From Paralithodes platypus (Eukaryota > Arthropoda > Malacostraca > Decapoda > Lithodidae): 64,000 nt of DNA. The notes under the pieces were generated by a model. That model saw nothing but the letters and a program-made list of their open reading frames with translations, did not search any database and was not told where the DNA came from. Below are positions 19,627 to 29,752 of the stretch, one piece after another. The first letter of the stretch is position 1. Every line of letters begins with the position of its first letter. The position numbers were made by a program, and so were the translations under genes. The stretch covers positions 18,641,263-18,705,262 of the forward strand of contig CM064538.1 in NCBI GenBank assembly GCA_032716605.1, read 5' to 3'.

Positions 19627-20289
19627 ATGTGGCGGCGTCTACGCCGTGGGGCCACCTCCCGAGGCTGCCAACCGCGGATGGCTGCCGACCCTCCACAGCC
19701 GAAGACAAAATCAACGACCAGTGGAGGAAAACCGGATGCCGGCCGCGGGGAGCAGTTTCGGGAGCCAAACCGTCACAACCATCCCCTGCCCCCTCCCTGG
19801 GGGCACGGGTCCTTGGAGCGGCTTCGGTCGCGCGCGGAATTCCATTTCCACACCTCACACACCACACACAACAGTTTTCCTACACCGAGAAATGACGCTC
19901 CGGCTGTCATTTCTCGAAGACTTCTTCTAGCCGGAGACATTGAGAGCAACCCAGGACCCACGTTCACATACATATGTCCAACTTGCTCAAAACCCATCAC
20001 TTCGAGTCGCCATACTAAGGGTTCAGTTCTCTGCAATTCATGTGGGAACTGGACCCACTTCACCTGCACAACACTTGCCTCCAAGAAACACTACACAAAC
20101 ACTGGACCTGTTCCTCATGCCCCTCCCTCTCCCAGTCAAATCCCTCGCCTAAAAACCCGTCACCTCTGCTCCCCAACACACCTAACCTTCCCATATCATC
20201 CACTCCCCCCCCTTAAACCCGTCCACCTCTCCTCCCTAACCCACCTAATCTTCCCATACCAAAAAACAACACACCACACCCCATCCTAA
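19627..20289 (+). CDS. LINE 5' ORF: 2A-like peptide followed by a PHD-like zinc finger
   Basis: Starts at ATG 19627 (MWRRLRRGATSRG) and ends at TGA near 20289, about 220 residues. The N-terminal ~95 residues are Arg/Pro-rich. Near residues 100-112 comes LLLAGDIESNPGPT, which matches the 2A consensus D-V/I-E-x-N-P-G-P that makes ribosomes skip a peptide bond between Gly and the last Pro. Such motifs are known in endonuclease-type non-LTR retrotransposons. Directly after it, YICPTC, LCNSCG and WTHFTC give a C-x2-C ... C-x2-C-x4-H-x2-C pattern like a PHD finger. The tail is Pro/His/Thr-rich and may be a frameshift product. In such elements skipping would release a short leader and free the polyprotein N-terminus. 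Confidence 0.8.
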   Translation: MWRRLRRGATSRGCQPRMAADPPQPKTKSTTSGGKPDAGRGEQFREPNRHNHPLPPPWGHGSLERLRSRAEFHFHTSHTTHNSFPTPRNDAPAVISRRLLLAGDIESNPGPTFTYICPTCSKPITSSRHTKGSVLCNSCGNWTHFTCTTLASKKHYTNTGPVPHAPPSPSQIPRLKTRHLCSPTHLTFPYHPLPPLKPVHLSSLTHLIFPYQKTTHHTPS

Positions 20290-20429
20290 TCCATTCCAAC
20301 CCCCATCTCCTGCTCCCCAATCCCCACCCCACCTCACCAATCCCAACCCCCAGCCCCTCCCTCACCCCCACCCCCCCCATCACCCCCACCCCCACCCCAT
20401 CCTCGTGCAGCAGCACCCAACGTGACATC

Positions 20430-21150
20430 GTGCACATAACATTAACATTCTTCAACTGAACATAGATGGCATCAACACAAAGAAACACGAACTCTCACAC
20501 TTCATCAAACAACACAACATACACATTGCCATCTTACAAGAAACAAAACTCAGCACAACACAAAAAACACCCACATTTCATAATTTCACCACATCAGACA
20601 AGACCGGGCTGTCGGCGGGGGCGGTGGACTCATCACCCTGGTACACAAAGAAATATCATACATAGTAACCAGTGTACAAACCAAATCACTCCTCCCCCCA
20701 AATGATAACACAACAGAAATACAGTCAATTAAAATACGCACTGGCAACAACTCCAACATAACCATTCATAAAACACATACATCCCTCCCCAAACATCCCC
20801 TACAGTACCAAATGAATACAGACCACACTTACAACACATCACAAACACCCCACACACCCCACACATCATCCTGGGTGGTGACTTCAACGACAAGACGTCG
20901 GCCTGGTTTGTCGACAACCCCGACACAGACAGAGGGCTGGTACTACAAAACCAAACCGATAACCTCATCATCCTTAACGACATCCATCAACATACCCAAT
21001 TCCTCACCAAGCCCTCTATAACCCATCATCTCCAGACATCACCTTTTGCTCCCCAGAACTCGCCCCCACAACATCCTGGAGGGTGGTCAGAACCTTAGGC
21101 TCTGACCACCTCCCGATCATTATCACCACCAAAACCAGACTCACCCCAGC
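20430..21150 (+). pseudogene. endonuclease region of the 2A-bearing LINE, frameshifted
   Basis: Pieces in different frames: NIDGINTKKHELSHFIKQHN and IHIAILQETKL (Mg-binding Glu motif) at about 20456-20556; ILGGDFNDKTSAWFVDNPDT at about 20867-20930; RTLGSDHLPIIITTKT (the catalytic SDH) at about 21089-21136. Together they cover an AP-type endonuclease. At least three shifts separate the pieces. Confidence 0.78.
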
Positions 21151-21685
21151 TAGCCACAAACACACATACACCAATTATAAAAGAGCTAACTGGGAAGCAT
21201 TCACAAATGAGACAGAACAACACTTCACAACTCTAAACAGTACACCCATCACTAACATCAACAATGCTGTACACATACTCAATAAAACTATCCAAAACGC
21301 TGACAAGAAACACATTCCAAGAGGTAACAGAAAAAGACACAACCCCAACTTCACACCAGAAATTCAAAACCTCATCAGACAACGCGACATACTGAAACAC
21401 TCCCCAGCACCCCACACACAAGACATCACACAACAAATTCAAGCACTCAACACCCAAACTAACAACAAAATACAAGAACAACAAAAACTAAATTGGAATA
21501 ACTTCCTACAAACACTTGATCACAAAACAAACCCCAAAAAACTATACAAAACACTAAACAGCATCACACTTTCCACACCAACACAACACAATCAAATGCT
21601 GCAATCACAACAACAGACTCTACTCCTTCTTGTAAACAACAAGCAAACACTCTCATCAATCACTTTTCACATGTCAGCCACCTAA
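21083..21685 (+). pseudogene. endonuclease end plus linker of the 2A-bearing LINE
   Basis: A 200-residue open segment from the endonuclease SDHLPI through a basic Asn/Thr/Gln-rich linker (YKRANWEAFTNETEQHFTTL, RKRHNPNFTPEIQNLIRQRD). The W-x-x-F and TPEIQNLIRQRD stretch is a usual connector between endonuclease and RT in LINE polyproteins. It ends at a frameshift. Confidence 0.7.
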
Positions 21686-22790
21686 AACCTCACAAAGACG
21701 ACCGACGTGTCATCCGACGTAAGAGACAATTCCCCACAGACCCTGACTATACACCCTTCACCAATCACCAGACAAAGCATATCATCAACAATCTCAAGCA
21801 CTCACCCGCCTGTGGCCTAGACAACATAAGCAACATACACCTCAGGACACCTGGGACCACAAGGCATACAAGCACTCACTAACATATCAAACTACAGCTA
21901 TTTCACACAACACAATACCAGACATTTGGAAGCATGGTATCATCATCACTTTCCCCAAACCAACAAAGACCCCACGCTACCCTCCTCGCACCGCCCCATC
22001 ACACTCCTTTGCTCCCCCTCCAAAGTCATGGAACGCCTAGTATTACAACTAATTACCCTGACCTACCCCTAGCCTCCAACACAACATGGCTTTAGGCCAC
22101 TGCACTCCACAAACACTCTTCTCACAGACCTTACACAAAGAGCTTTCGACGGCATCAATTCAGCTAGACCACCACACAGATCACTATTAGCCACACTCGA
22201 CATTAGTAAAGCCTTCGATGCCATCCCCCGCCACAACCTAACAAACAAAATCTACAACACAAACATGCACAACAACACAAAACGGTGGCTGGCCAACTTC
22301 CTAGCAGGCAGATGTGCACACGTATCTTTTGCCGGTCAGTCATCTAAAATCAGAAACTTTCCAAACGGAGTCCCACAAGGATCCGTCCTATTCGCCCGCA
22401 CTCTTCAATCTGTACATGCACGATATAACTACACCCAATACGCCCCAAATAAACTTAGCCTCCTATGCAGATGACATAACACTCACATGCACACACCATG
22501 ACCCAAAAAGAGCAAACAGATCTCCTTCAACCCTATCTCAACACACTACATGGCTGGTGCACTACAAACAGACTTAATCTAGCCCCAGCCAAATCCACCG
22601 CAACCCTGCTCACAAGTTGGACAGGAGAACACGAATACATCCCTCAACTCACCATAAACAACACACCCCTAACACATACACACACCCCCAAAATCCTAGG
22701 AGTAACATATGATACTCATATGACATTCAACAGCACACCACAAACATTAAAAAGAAACTGACACCCAGACTTAACGCCCTCATGTCACTT
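21686..22790 (+). pseudogene. reverse transcriptase of the 2A-bearing LINE, frameshifted
   Basis: Pieces: HSPACGLDNISNIHL (21800), PDIWKHGIIITFPKPTKTP, then a HGFRPLHSTNTLLTDLTQ-type block (22085-22140), motif A LLATLDISKAFDAIPRHNLT (22190-22240), motif [12 protein letters not shown] (22355-22390) and motif C LASYADDITLTC (22458-22493, catalytic YADD at 22464-22475). Then follow LNLAPAKSTATLLTSW and ILGVTYDTHMTFN. The order is that of LINE RTs. Small insertions and deletions scatter the motifs over all three frames. Confidence 0.82.
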
Positions 22791-23575
22791 GCTCACACAA
22801 AATTTGGACACAACAAAGAAACTACCACCACAGTATATAAACAATACATAAGATCAGTGATGGAATACGCAAGCCCAGCCTGGGCTTCTAACCTAGCTGA
22901 AACACATCATAAGACCTTACAGGGACTATTCAAAACAAAGCCCTGAAGATCATTACAGGCTGCACAGCTACTGCACCCACAGATCACCTACATCAAGAAA
23001 CCAAAATCCTCAAAGTCAAAGACCATCTGGACATGAGAGGCACTCAATTCCTGGCAGCAGCCTCCACGAACCAAGACCACCCACTAAACTACATGGCAAC
23101 ACACCCACAGACACCAAGAAATATCAAAACAACACCCAGCACACGGTATCACACACAATTATTGTCCTCTCTCCCTCCCTGCCCACCCCGAACCAACATC
23201 CAGAAGCACATCCATACTCATATCTCTCACCGATCCATCCACTCACTCACAGACAACACACCGCTGCATGCACGACCTCCCGAAATCCATCCTTCCGAAT
23301 CCTCCCTTCCTCGCGAGGACAGAGTCCACCTGGCCAGGCTGAGATGCGGACACCATCCAGCTCTCCTGAGCTATCAGAAGAACCTGGATGACTCCGTTGG
23401 CGACGCCTGCCCGGATGTAACACAGCACCCATACCATTAAACACATCATAGAAGACTGCATTTCACACAACCACTTACGCCAACAACACAATCTACACTC
23501 AATGAGAGCTCTGTGGGAAAGCCCGATCGTGGCCATGGCCTTTCTCAGGGACTCGGGGCTGTTCGGCCAGGCAGC
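22791..23575 (+). pseudogene. C-terminal region of the 2A-bearing LINE
   Basis: Includes RSVMEYASPAWASNL (RT thumb), NKALKIITGCTATAPTDHLH and, at 23033-23440, RVHLARLRCGHHPALLSYQK. Then a CPDV segment and IKHIIEDC suggest a broken Cys/His finger of the kind ending Jockey-group polyproteins. The last residues GLFGQAA precede a stop and the (AAC)n tail. Confidence 0.75.
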
Positions 23576-23600
23576 TTAGGGAACAACAACAACAACAACA

Positions 23601-24633
23601 ACAGCCACCACCAGTGACGTTAGGGAACAGGTGTCATCGATTGTAGTAATTAACACACATAACAAAGCCACTCCAACAGCCAACCAGTGACGTTCGGTAG
23701 GGAGACAATTTCATCAAGTAATAACACACAATAAAAGCCACAACAGCCACCACCAGTGACGTTCGGTAGGGAAGGAGACAGGGAAGGTCATCTGTGGTAG
23801 TAATTAACACACATAACAAAGCCACTCAACTGCCACCCACCAGTGACGTTCGGTAGGGAAGAAAGGAAGGGTGTCATCGATTTGTAGTAATTACACATAA
23901 CAAAGCCACAGCCACCACCAGTGACGTTCGGTAGGGAAGGAGACAGGGAAGGGTTTGTCATCGATTGTAGTAATTAACACACATAACAAAGCCACTCCAA
24001 CAGCCACCACCAGTGACGTTCGGTAGGGAAGGAGACAGGGAAGGGTGTCATCGATTGTAGTAATTAACACACATAACAAAGCCACTCCAACAGCCACCAC
24101 CAGTGACGTTCGGTAGGGAAGGAGACAGGGAAGGGTGTCATCGATATAGTAATTAACACACATAACAAAGCCACTCCAACAGCCACCACCAGTGACGTTC
24201 GGTAGGGAAGGAGACAGGGAAGGGTGTCATCGATTGTAGTAATTAACACACATAACAAAGCCACTCCAACAGCCACCACCAGTGACGTTCGGTAGGGAAG
24301 GAGACAGGGAAGGGTGTCATCGATTGTATAATTAACAACATAACAAAGCCACTCCAACAGCCACCACCAGTGACGTTCGGTAGGGAAGGAGACAGGGAAG
24401 GGTGTCATCGATTGTAGTAATTAACACACATAACAAAGCCACTCCAACAGCCACCACCAGTGACGTTCGGTAGGGAAGGAGACAGGGAAGGGTGTCATCG
24501 ATTGTAGTAATTAACACACATAACAAAGCCACTCCAACAGCCACCACCAGTGACGTTCGGTAGGGAAGGAGACAGGGAAGGGTGTCATCGATTGTAGTAA
24601 TTAACACACATAACAAAGCCACTCCAACAGCTT
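23601..24633. repeat. 90-bp satellite array (about 11 units)
   Basis: Units of exactly 90 bp in the homogeneous part (24001-24630): AGCCACCACCAGTGACGTTC, GGTAGGGAAGGAGACAGGGA, AGGGTGTCATCGATTGTAGT, AATTAACACACATAACAAAG, CCACTCCAAC. The first three or four units, next to the LINE, are shortened and irregular. Because 90 is divisible by 3, minus-strand frames stay open. The second half of the unit matches the SINE-like sequence at 52480-52510. Confidence 0.96.
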
Positions 24634-24797
24634 CCTCTCTCTCCAACACCCCTTCTCCCCTCTGTACACTCTTCAGAAAAATAGAAAAAGTAGAATGTAG
24701 AAACGAGGTGCCGTTGTAAAGGCTTATCCCTCAATATCTTCACCTGATCACGAGGTGCCGTTGTAAAGGCTTATCCCTCAATATCTTCACCTGATCA
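24600..24797 (+). mobile_element. SINE-like element R, 3' part, with an internal 46-bp duplication
   Basis: AACAAAGCCACTCCAACAGC then TTCCTCTCTCTCCAACACCC matches 52489-52530. GAGGTGCCGTTGTAAAGGCT plus TATCCCTCAATATCTTCACC occurs twice in tandem at 24704-24797 and once at 52562-52607. The array to the left appears to be an expansion joined to this element. Confidence 0.6.
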
Positions 24798-24833
24798 TGT
24801 AAATAGATCTATATTTACTCTTGTGATTCTTGC

Positions 24834-25050
24834 TTAACCCATTCTGTACCGGTGACATCCTTTTCATTATATTCTGGCGAGATTATAACACGATTATATT
24901 TAGGTTAGCAAGGACGTCTACCCATTAAAAAGTTAGAAGTTATCTCAATTAATTATCTTATCTACCATACATCTGTCCTAACTTTAATAATGTCGTCTAC
25001 ATGTAGCTGAAATAAAATTACAAAAATGTCGTCGTTACAGAAGGGGTTCA
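24834..25050 (+). mobile_element. family B TTAA element, copy 2
   Basis: Starts TTAACCCATTCTGTACCGGT then GACATCC, and ends GTCGTCGTTACAGAAGGGGTTCA with the final TTAA mutated to TTCA. About 217 bp, no coding capacity. Confidence 0.75.
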
Positions 25051-26167
25051 TTTTCCTGTTGTTTGTTATCATGTATCCCTTCCCTCTGACTCCCATACCC
25101 CAATTATCTACCGCTACACTCCTTCCCCCACCCCCCTCTCCACTCCCACCTCTATCCTGCCTTTCGCCTCCCCTATCCCACTATAGAACACACCCTCCCT
25201 CCTCCTTCTCCCCCCTCTCCTCTCCCACCTTATCCTTCCTTCTCCCCCCCCCCTCCCCTCCCCTCCCCCCCCCATCCATAGGCTTCATATAACCTAGACA
25301 GGAAAAGCGTGACGTCACACGGTTAGTTTGCGCGCGTCCTAGGGATTTGGTGGCAGCACTGTTGTACTGTACAACAACCAAAGCACCTCAGTGGCTTGTC
25401 CTTATTATAGATAGTCTGTGCGCCGCGCGCGCCTGCCAGCTAGCTTGCTGCAGCGTTTCCAAAGTTAAGGGAATATCCGCAAAACGAGGGAGCAATAGAT
25501 TAAAGAGGGAACGTATTTAAGAGTTAATTAATGTTGGTAAAAACACTTGTAAATTATTTAGTATAAATTAGATATATATATATATATATATATAAGCAAG
25601 ATGAAAACATTAAGTATACATATACACTATAAAACATAGGCTACTCATATATGATGCAAGCTGTATGCCTTCAAGCAACACAACAAGAATTAAATTGTCA
25701 TTTTGAATATATATTAGTATGTTACATGTTATGTAGATGTTAATTTGTCAAGTAGCACTAAAACTGGACATTTATACTTATGACATCTAGGGATATTTTG
25801 TCCCACCATTGACGTTGGCAACTCCCGAATCTCACATCAACAATGGCGGGTGTTGGAGGAGGTTTGCTTGTGTACCTCCTCATAATGACGACAATTCCAC
25901 GATGACTGGCCTTTACAGTAGCCTCTACTTATGTCTATTTAACTATGTCATGTATGCAGTCTCTGGATAATGTTAAATTGATTATTAATAGCGTTATTAG
26001 TACAAGGTAGGGATTATTACGAAGTAATGAGGACCAAGGACAAGGATAGTCAATATAATGTCTTTGTGGGGACCCTCCCCTCCCATTGTCCTTTGCGATC
26101 GTGCTGCCATCTCTCGAACGCGCGGATCACTATTTACAGATTTGTGGCGCCTTCTTTCGCTCATATG
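25051..26167. other. no gene seen; pyrimidine tract, CRE-like site, (TA)n, micro-ORF
   Basis: 25080-25275 is almost pure C/T with CCCTCC blocks. A perfect TGACGTCA palindrome lies at about 25309-25318, followed by CpG-rich GTTTGCGCGCGTCC and GCGCCGCGCGCGCC near 25420-25435; this could be promoter-like, but no gene follows visibly. (TA)n lies at 25571-25594. A 20-codon frame MAGVGGGLLVYLLIMTTIPR at 25843-25905 has a fair start context (CAACAATGG) but no support beyond that. Confidence 0.4.
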
Positions 26168-27217
26168 TACAGTTGGTCAAGGATGAAAGTATATAGTTTT
26201 TCGTCTGCTATAGCCACACATGGTTTGTCATGTTGGCAGCCATGACAGCCTTTCCACTAGCCCAAACCATCCCAACACACATGGGGTTTATTATATTGAT
26301 ACATTAATTAATATACGGAGTGCTTCGAAAAAGCGTTTCCATAAATATCAAAAGTTAGAGAATAATTCATAAACCTTCAGGGTGACTAAATACTGTTATG
26401 GAGATAGCAAAACAAAGCTGGGGGCATACGCTGGAACAGCGCGTAGCCGCGGCGCTCGCCTCCGTTTCATTGCCCTTTGGATCACATATAATCCAGTCTT
26501 GGGGATGAAAGTGAAATATCAATATTTACCTACTTACTAATTAACAAGTATTATTAGATTCCTCTTTCTACTCATTATTTATTATGAATGTTATAATGTT
26601 AAGTGTATATCGTAATATATTTTATAGCCACTCCATATTCGTCTACTTTAGATACACAAAAATCTAATTCCTAAACGTGGACGTAAGGAAGCCTGTGTGT
26701 TCAATAGGGTAATGACCCAACAATTTTACTCATCTTGCGAGCGCCATTGCTTTATGAGTCAGTCCTCGAAGCATAATGAGGCTTTACTTGTGATTTTTAT
26801 TTATTTATTATTATTATTTTTATTTTTATCAGCAGAACACCTGCAAACCAACTGCAACATTGATATCACCATACCCTACATTATTAGCCACATATTACCA
26901 CGTGTGAAAATGGACCTGTATTCCACTGAAATATCGTATATAGGTAGACGTTTTGATTTTCGTTTTCACTCTCGCATTTCTTGTATATCTATCAATAACA
27001 TTAAGTGTTTAATATCTCCGAAGTGATATTCACGTCAAAGATTATAGAGCAATATATTCATATTTCCGTCTGACAACTAAGTCCAGGAACACGTTTTTAA
27101 ACACCCTGTATAAGGTGGGCGGGCTCTGAGATATGGCTACCAGGGCTGCCAACATGACAAACTATGTGTGGCTATAGCAGACGAAAAACTGTATACTTTC
27201 ATCCTTGACCAACTGTA
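26168..27217. mobile_element. TA-type inverted-repeat element (outer)
   Basis: The left arm reads TACAGTTGGTCAAGGATGAA, CGTCTGCTATAGCCACACAT and TTTGTCATGTTGGCAGCC; the right arm has the reverse complements, ending CATCCTTGACCAACTGTA. The arms are about 80 bp. The TACAGTTGGTC ends suit a Tc1/mariner-like non-autonomous element. Another element (26312-27112) sits inside it. Confidence 0.78.
26312..27112. mobile_element. inner element with TATACAGGGTGT-type termini, nested
   Basis: The left end is TATACGGAGTGCTTCGAAAA then AGCGTTTCC. The right end, reverse-complemented, is TATACAGGGTGTTTAAAAAC then GTGTTCC. The AGGGTGTT terminus is common among arthropod TA-targeting elements. About 800 bp, no transposase seen. 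The 109-codon frame at 26697-27026 has no recognisable motif. Confidence 0.65.
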
Positions 27218-27751
27218 CATGTACCCTATGCCTCTATCCTCCCTCCTTCATCCCTGTAACCCCCCCCCCCCCCTCCATCTCATTCCACCTCCCCCTAACA
27301 CCTCCCTCCACCCCTTCTCTCTTTCCTTGATAATAAGTGTGGTCGAAACTTCCTGACTCGTGATCGAAAATTCATTATTTAGAAACACGTAGGTACAGTA
27401 TGTTATGCTAAAGAAGTAACATTATATTACATTTACATTCGAAAATGGAATATAATAGACTACACGATACTTCCATAGCAATTGCTTGCGGTAATCTTAC
27501 TATCATAGTTAACTAAAAACATTATTCATAGCTTCGGATATCCAAGAGTTGTCAAGTTGCCTCGAATCCTCCGAGTTGGAAATCCTAAGTATGGGGGACC
27601 GGTCATGTTTCCTCTGGACGCCATTTAAGAGCCATGAATATCAAAAGACGCGAGTATATTATAGTTTTGATTATATAAAATGTAGATCCGAAGATTCAAT
27701 TACATATCCGGTACCAGTATTACCGAATGTTTATTATGGTTATTGACATAG
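27218..27751. other. no gene seen
   Basis: A C/T-rich stretch at 27225-27330, then A/T-rich DNA. A 65-codon frame at 27549 starts at TTG and has no recognisable domain. Confidence 0.4.
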
Positions 27752-28466
27752 AGTGAAAGCAGCGACTAATGACACCAGTGGTAACAATATGGCGGAGTTT
27801 GGTCGAGAGTGAAAGCAGCGACTAATGACACCAGTGGTAACAATATGGCGGAGTTTGGTTGAGAGTGAAAGCAGCGACTAATGGCACCAGTGGTAACAAT
27901 ATGGCGGAGAGTGAAAGCAGCGACTAATGGCACCAGTGGTAACAATATGGCGGATTTTGGTTGAGAGTGAAAGCAGCGACTAATGACACCAGTGGTAACA
28001 ATATGGCGGAGTTTGGTTGAGAGTGAAAGCAGCGACTAATGACACCAGTGGTAACAATATGGCGGAGTTTGGTTGAGAGTGAAAGCAGCGACTAATAACA
28101 CCAGTGGTAACAATATGGCGGAGTTTGGTTGAGAGTGAAAGCAGCGACTAATAACACCAGTGGTAACAATATGGCGGAGTTTGTTTGAGAGTGAAAGCAG
28201 CGACTAATGACACCAGTGGTAACAATATGGCGGAGTTTGGTCGAGAGTGAAAGCAGCAACTAATGACACCAGTGGTAACAATATGGCAGAGTTTGGTTGA
28301 GAGTGAAAGCAGCGACTAATGACACCAGTGGTAACAATATGGCGGAGTTTGGTCGAGAGTGAAAGCAGCGACTAATAACAGCAGTGGTAACAATATGGCG
28401 GAGTTTGGTTGAGAGTGAAAGCAGCGACTAATAACACCAGTGGTAACAATATGGCGGAGTTTGGTG
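27752..28466. repeat. 56-bp minisatellite (about 12.8 units) carrying ATGGCGG
   Basis: Units read GAGAGTGAAAGCAGCGACTA, ATGACACCAGTGGTAACAAT, ATGGCGGAGTTTGGTT. Variants are single substitutions, and one unit (about 27907) is shortened. Each unit has AACAATATGGCGG, which holds both a start-codon-like context and the complement of the YY1/PHO core GCCAT. The last unit runs into non-repeated DNA at about 28466. Confidence 0.96.
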
Positions 28467-28640
28467 GAACTGTTGCCATAGGGTTGCTACTCCGATGTGG
28501 GTGTATCATATGAAAGACAGAAACCATAATACAGAGGCTACGAATGTATTCATACATTACTTTATTCATTCTAAAGAATATTCTATTGTATACTGCTAAA
28601 TAACCCACAATGTTACAGTAAATAAAAGAGATATTTAATA

Positions 28641-28855
28641 TAAATGGTTCACAATTACCGGTATCGGAGCTTCATTACTGCTCGCATAAATGGTTCACAA
28701 TTACCGGTATCGGAGCTTCATTACTGCTCCCATAAATGGTTCATCGGAACATTATTACTGTTCGCATAAATGTTTCACCATTACGGGGCTTCGGATCTTC
28801 ATTACTGCACGAATAAATAGTTCACAATTATGGAGTTTCGGAGCTTCATTACAGC
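28641..28855. repeat. 46-bp degenerate tandem repeat (about 4-5 units)
   Basis: ATAAATGGTTCACAATTACC then GGTATCGGAGCTTCATTACT and GCTCGC is repeated, first almost exactly and then with growing divergence up to 28855. Confidence 0.85.
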
Positions 28856-28994
28856 GCACCATGTTGTCTCGAAGCCTTAAGAGTCGGTGGGCTGGTGCGA
28901 GCGACGGGAACCAATGAGGGGCCTCCAGCAGAGCCCGTCCCTCACTCTGTACTGAACCGGCTTTGGGGACGAGCGGGGTTGCTGCCGTGGAAAG
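28856..28994 (+). other. putative exon 1 with donor site (start uncertain)
   Basis: A GC-richer block ends CTGCCGTGGAAAG followed by GTAAATAG, a fair splice donor at 28995. An ATG at about 28860 (context GCGCACCATG) gives only a 19-codon frame (MLSRSLKSRWAGASDGNQ). The frame that would join the open frame of the next block has no ATG after its upstream TGA. So it reads as a 5'UTR or non-coding exon. Downstream DNA is strongly T-rich, as in transcribed introns of this strand. The 5' boundary is not visible. Confidence 0.35.
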
Positions 28995-29539
28995 GTAAAT
29001 AGAAGTTTCCTCGATATGTTTTTAAGTCTTATATTTATTATGTTATGTGTGCTTCGGTTAGCTCTTGCCTGATCCTCCCTACCCTTTGTGAGAGTTGGGG
29101 CTACCTACTTTCGGACTGACTATTCGCGTTTAGCCTGCGAAAAAGAAAATTAAAACTTGGAACATTAGGCTATATATTCCTCTGAATACTACATAATTGC
29201 TCCCTTTGATATTCTAAAGCTAGGGACTGGAGTACTCTAAAAGTCCTGACGCTATTCGTGACTTTGTGCTGGCTTATTACTCCAGGAGGGTTGATAGCTT
29301 CTGAAGTCTTATTTTAACCAAATAATTCTGTGTTTTTTAGTTCAGAATATCTTACGAAATTAGTGTATAATATATATTCGGTTTTGCGACTGCTTTGAAC
29401 GTAGTACGCTAGTTATGTTGCTGGTATATATTTTTTTATTTTTTTATAATTACACTCTTATACTTCGCGTAAAATACCTATGCAATTACTTGGTTAATTA
29501 ATTTCGCAAAGAGATTGTCAATAATTTCTCACAGGTATT

Positions 29540-29752
29540 TTAACCCCTTGAGGATTATGACGCGTTTTGACATTTTATTATGGCTATCATTAGAACATTA
29601 TATTCTGCTTAGGAAGAACTTTTGGTTGTCACAGTGGTAATTGGGATAGATTTGACCCATTTGATTCCTAGAGGGCCTTCCTAACTGAATAAAATCATCT
29701 AATGATAGCCAGAATATACTGTCAAAACGCGTCATGATCCTCAAGGGGTTAA
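29540..29752. mobile_element. family C TTAA element, copy 3
   Basis: Starts TTAACCCCTTGAGGATTATG and ends CATGATCCTCAAGGGGTTAA, a near-perfect terminal inverted repeat of about 40 bp (ACGCGTTTTGACATTTTATT against ATACTGTCAAAACGCG). Best-preserved pair of arms in this family. Confidence 0.85.

Larger units (their letters stand above)
19625..23600 (+). mobile_element. 4-kb LINE with 2A-like peptide, PHD-like finger, endonuclease and RT
   Basis: A nearly full-length non-LTR retrotransposon. In order: a 5' ORF with a 2A-like motif and zinc finger (19627-20289), a Pro/His-rich linker, an endonuclease (about 20430-21150), RT (about 21690-22790), a C-terminal region with a Cys/His motif (to about 23560), and an (AAC)n tail at 23581-23601. 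It is cytosine-rich on the + strand, unlike the A/T-rich neighbourhood. Many single-base frameshifts break the main polyprotein. The domain order and microsatellite tail suit CR1/Jockey-group elements; the exact clade is not settled from sequence alone. Confidence 0.88.

Noticed and set aside
23634..24649. Minus-strand repeat protein (PYRTSLVVAVGVALLCVLIT)
   Set aside because: Translation of the 90-bp satellite; no start, domain or codon bias.
25300..25440. Promoter of a host gene at the TGACGTCA site
   Set aside because: CpG-rich and CRE-like, but no exon, start or conserved frame follows that I can support.
27752..28466. CRISPR-like or coding-exon duplication
   Set aside because: No unique spacers, and each ATG frame stops after about seven codons.
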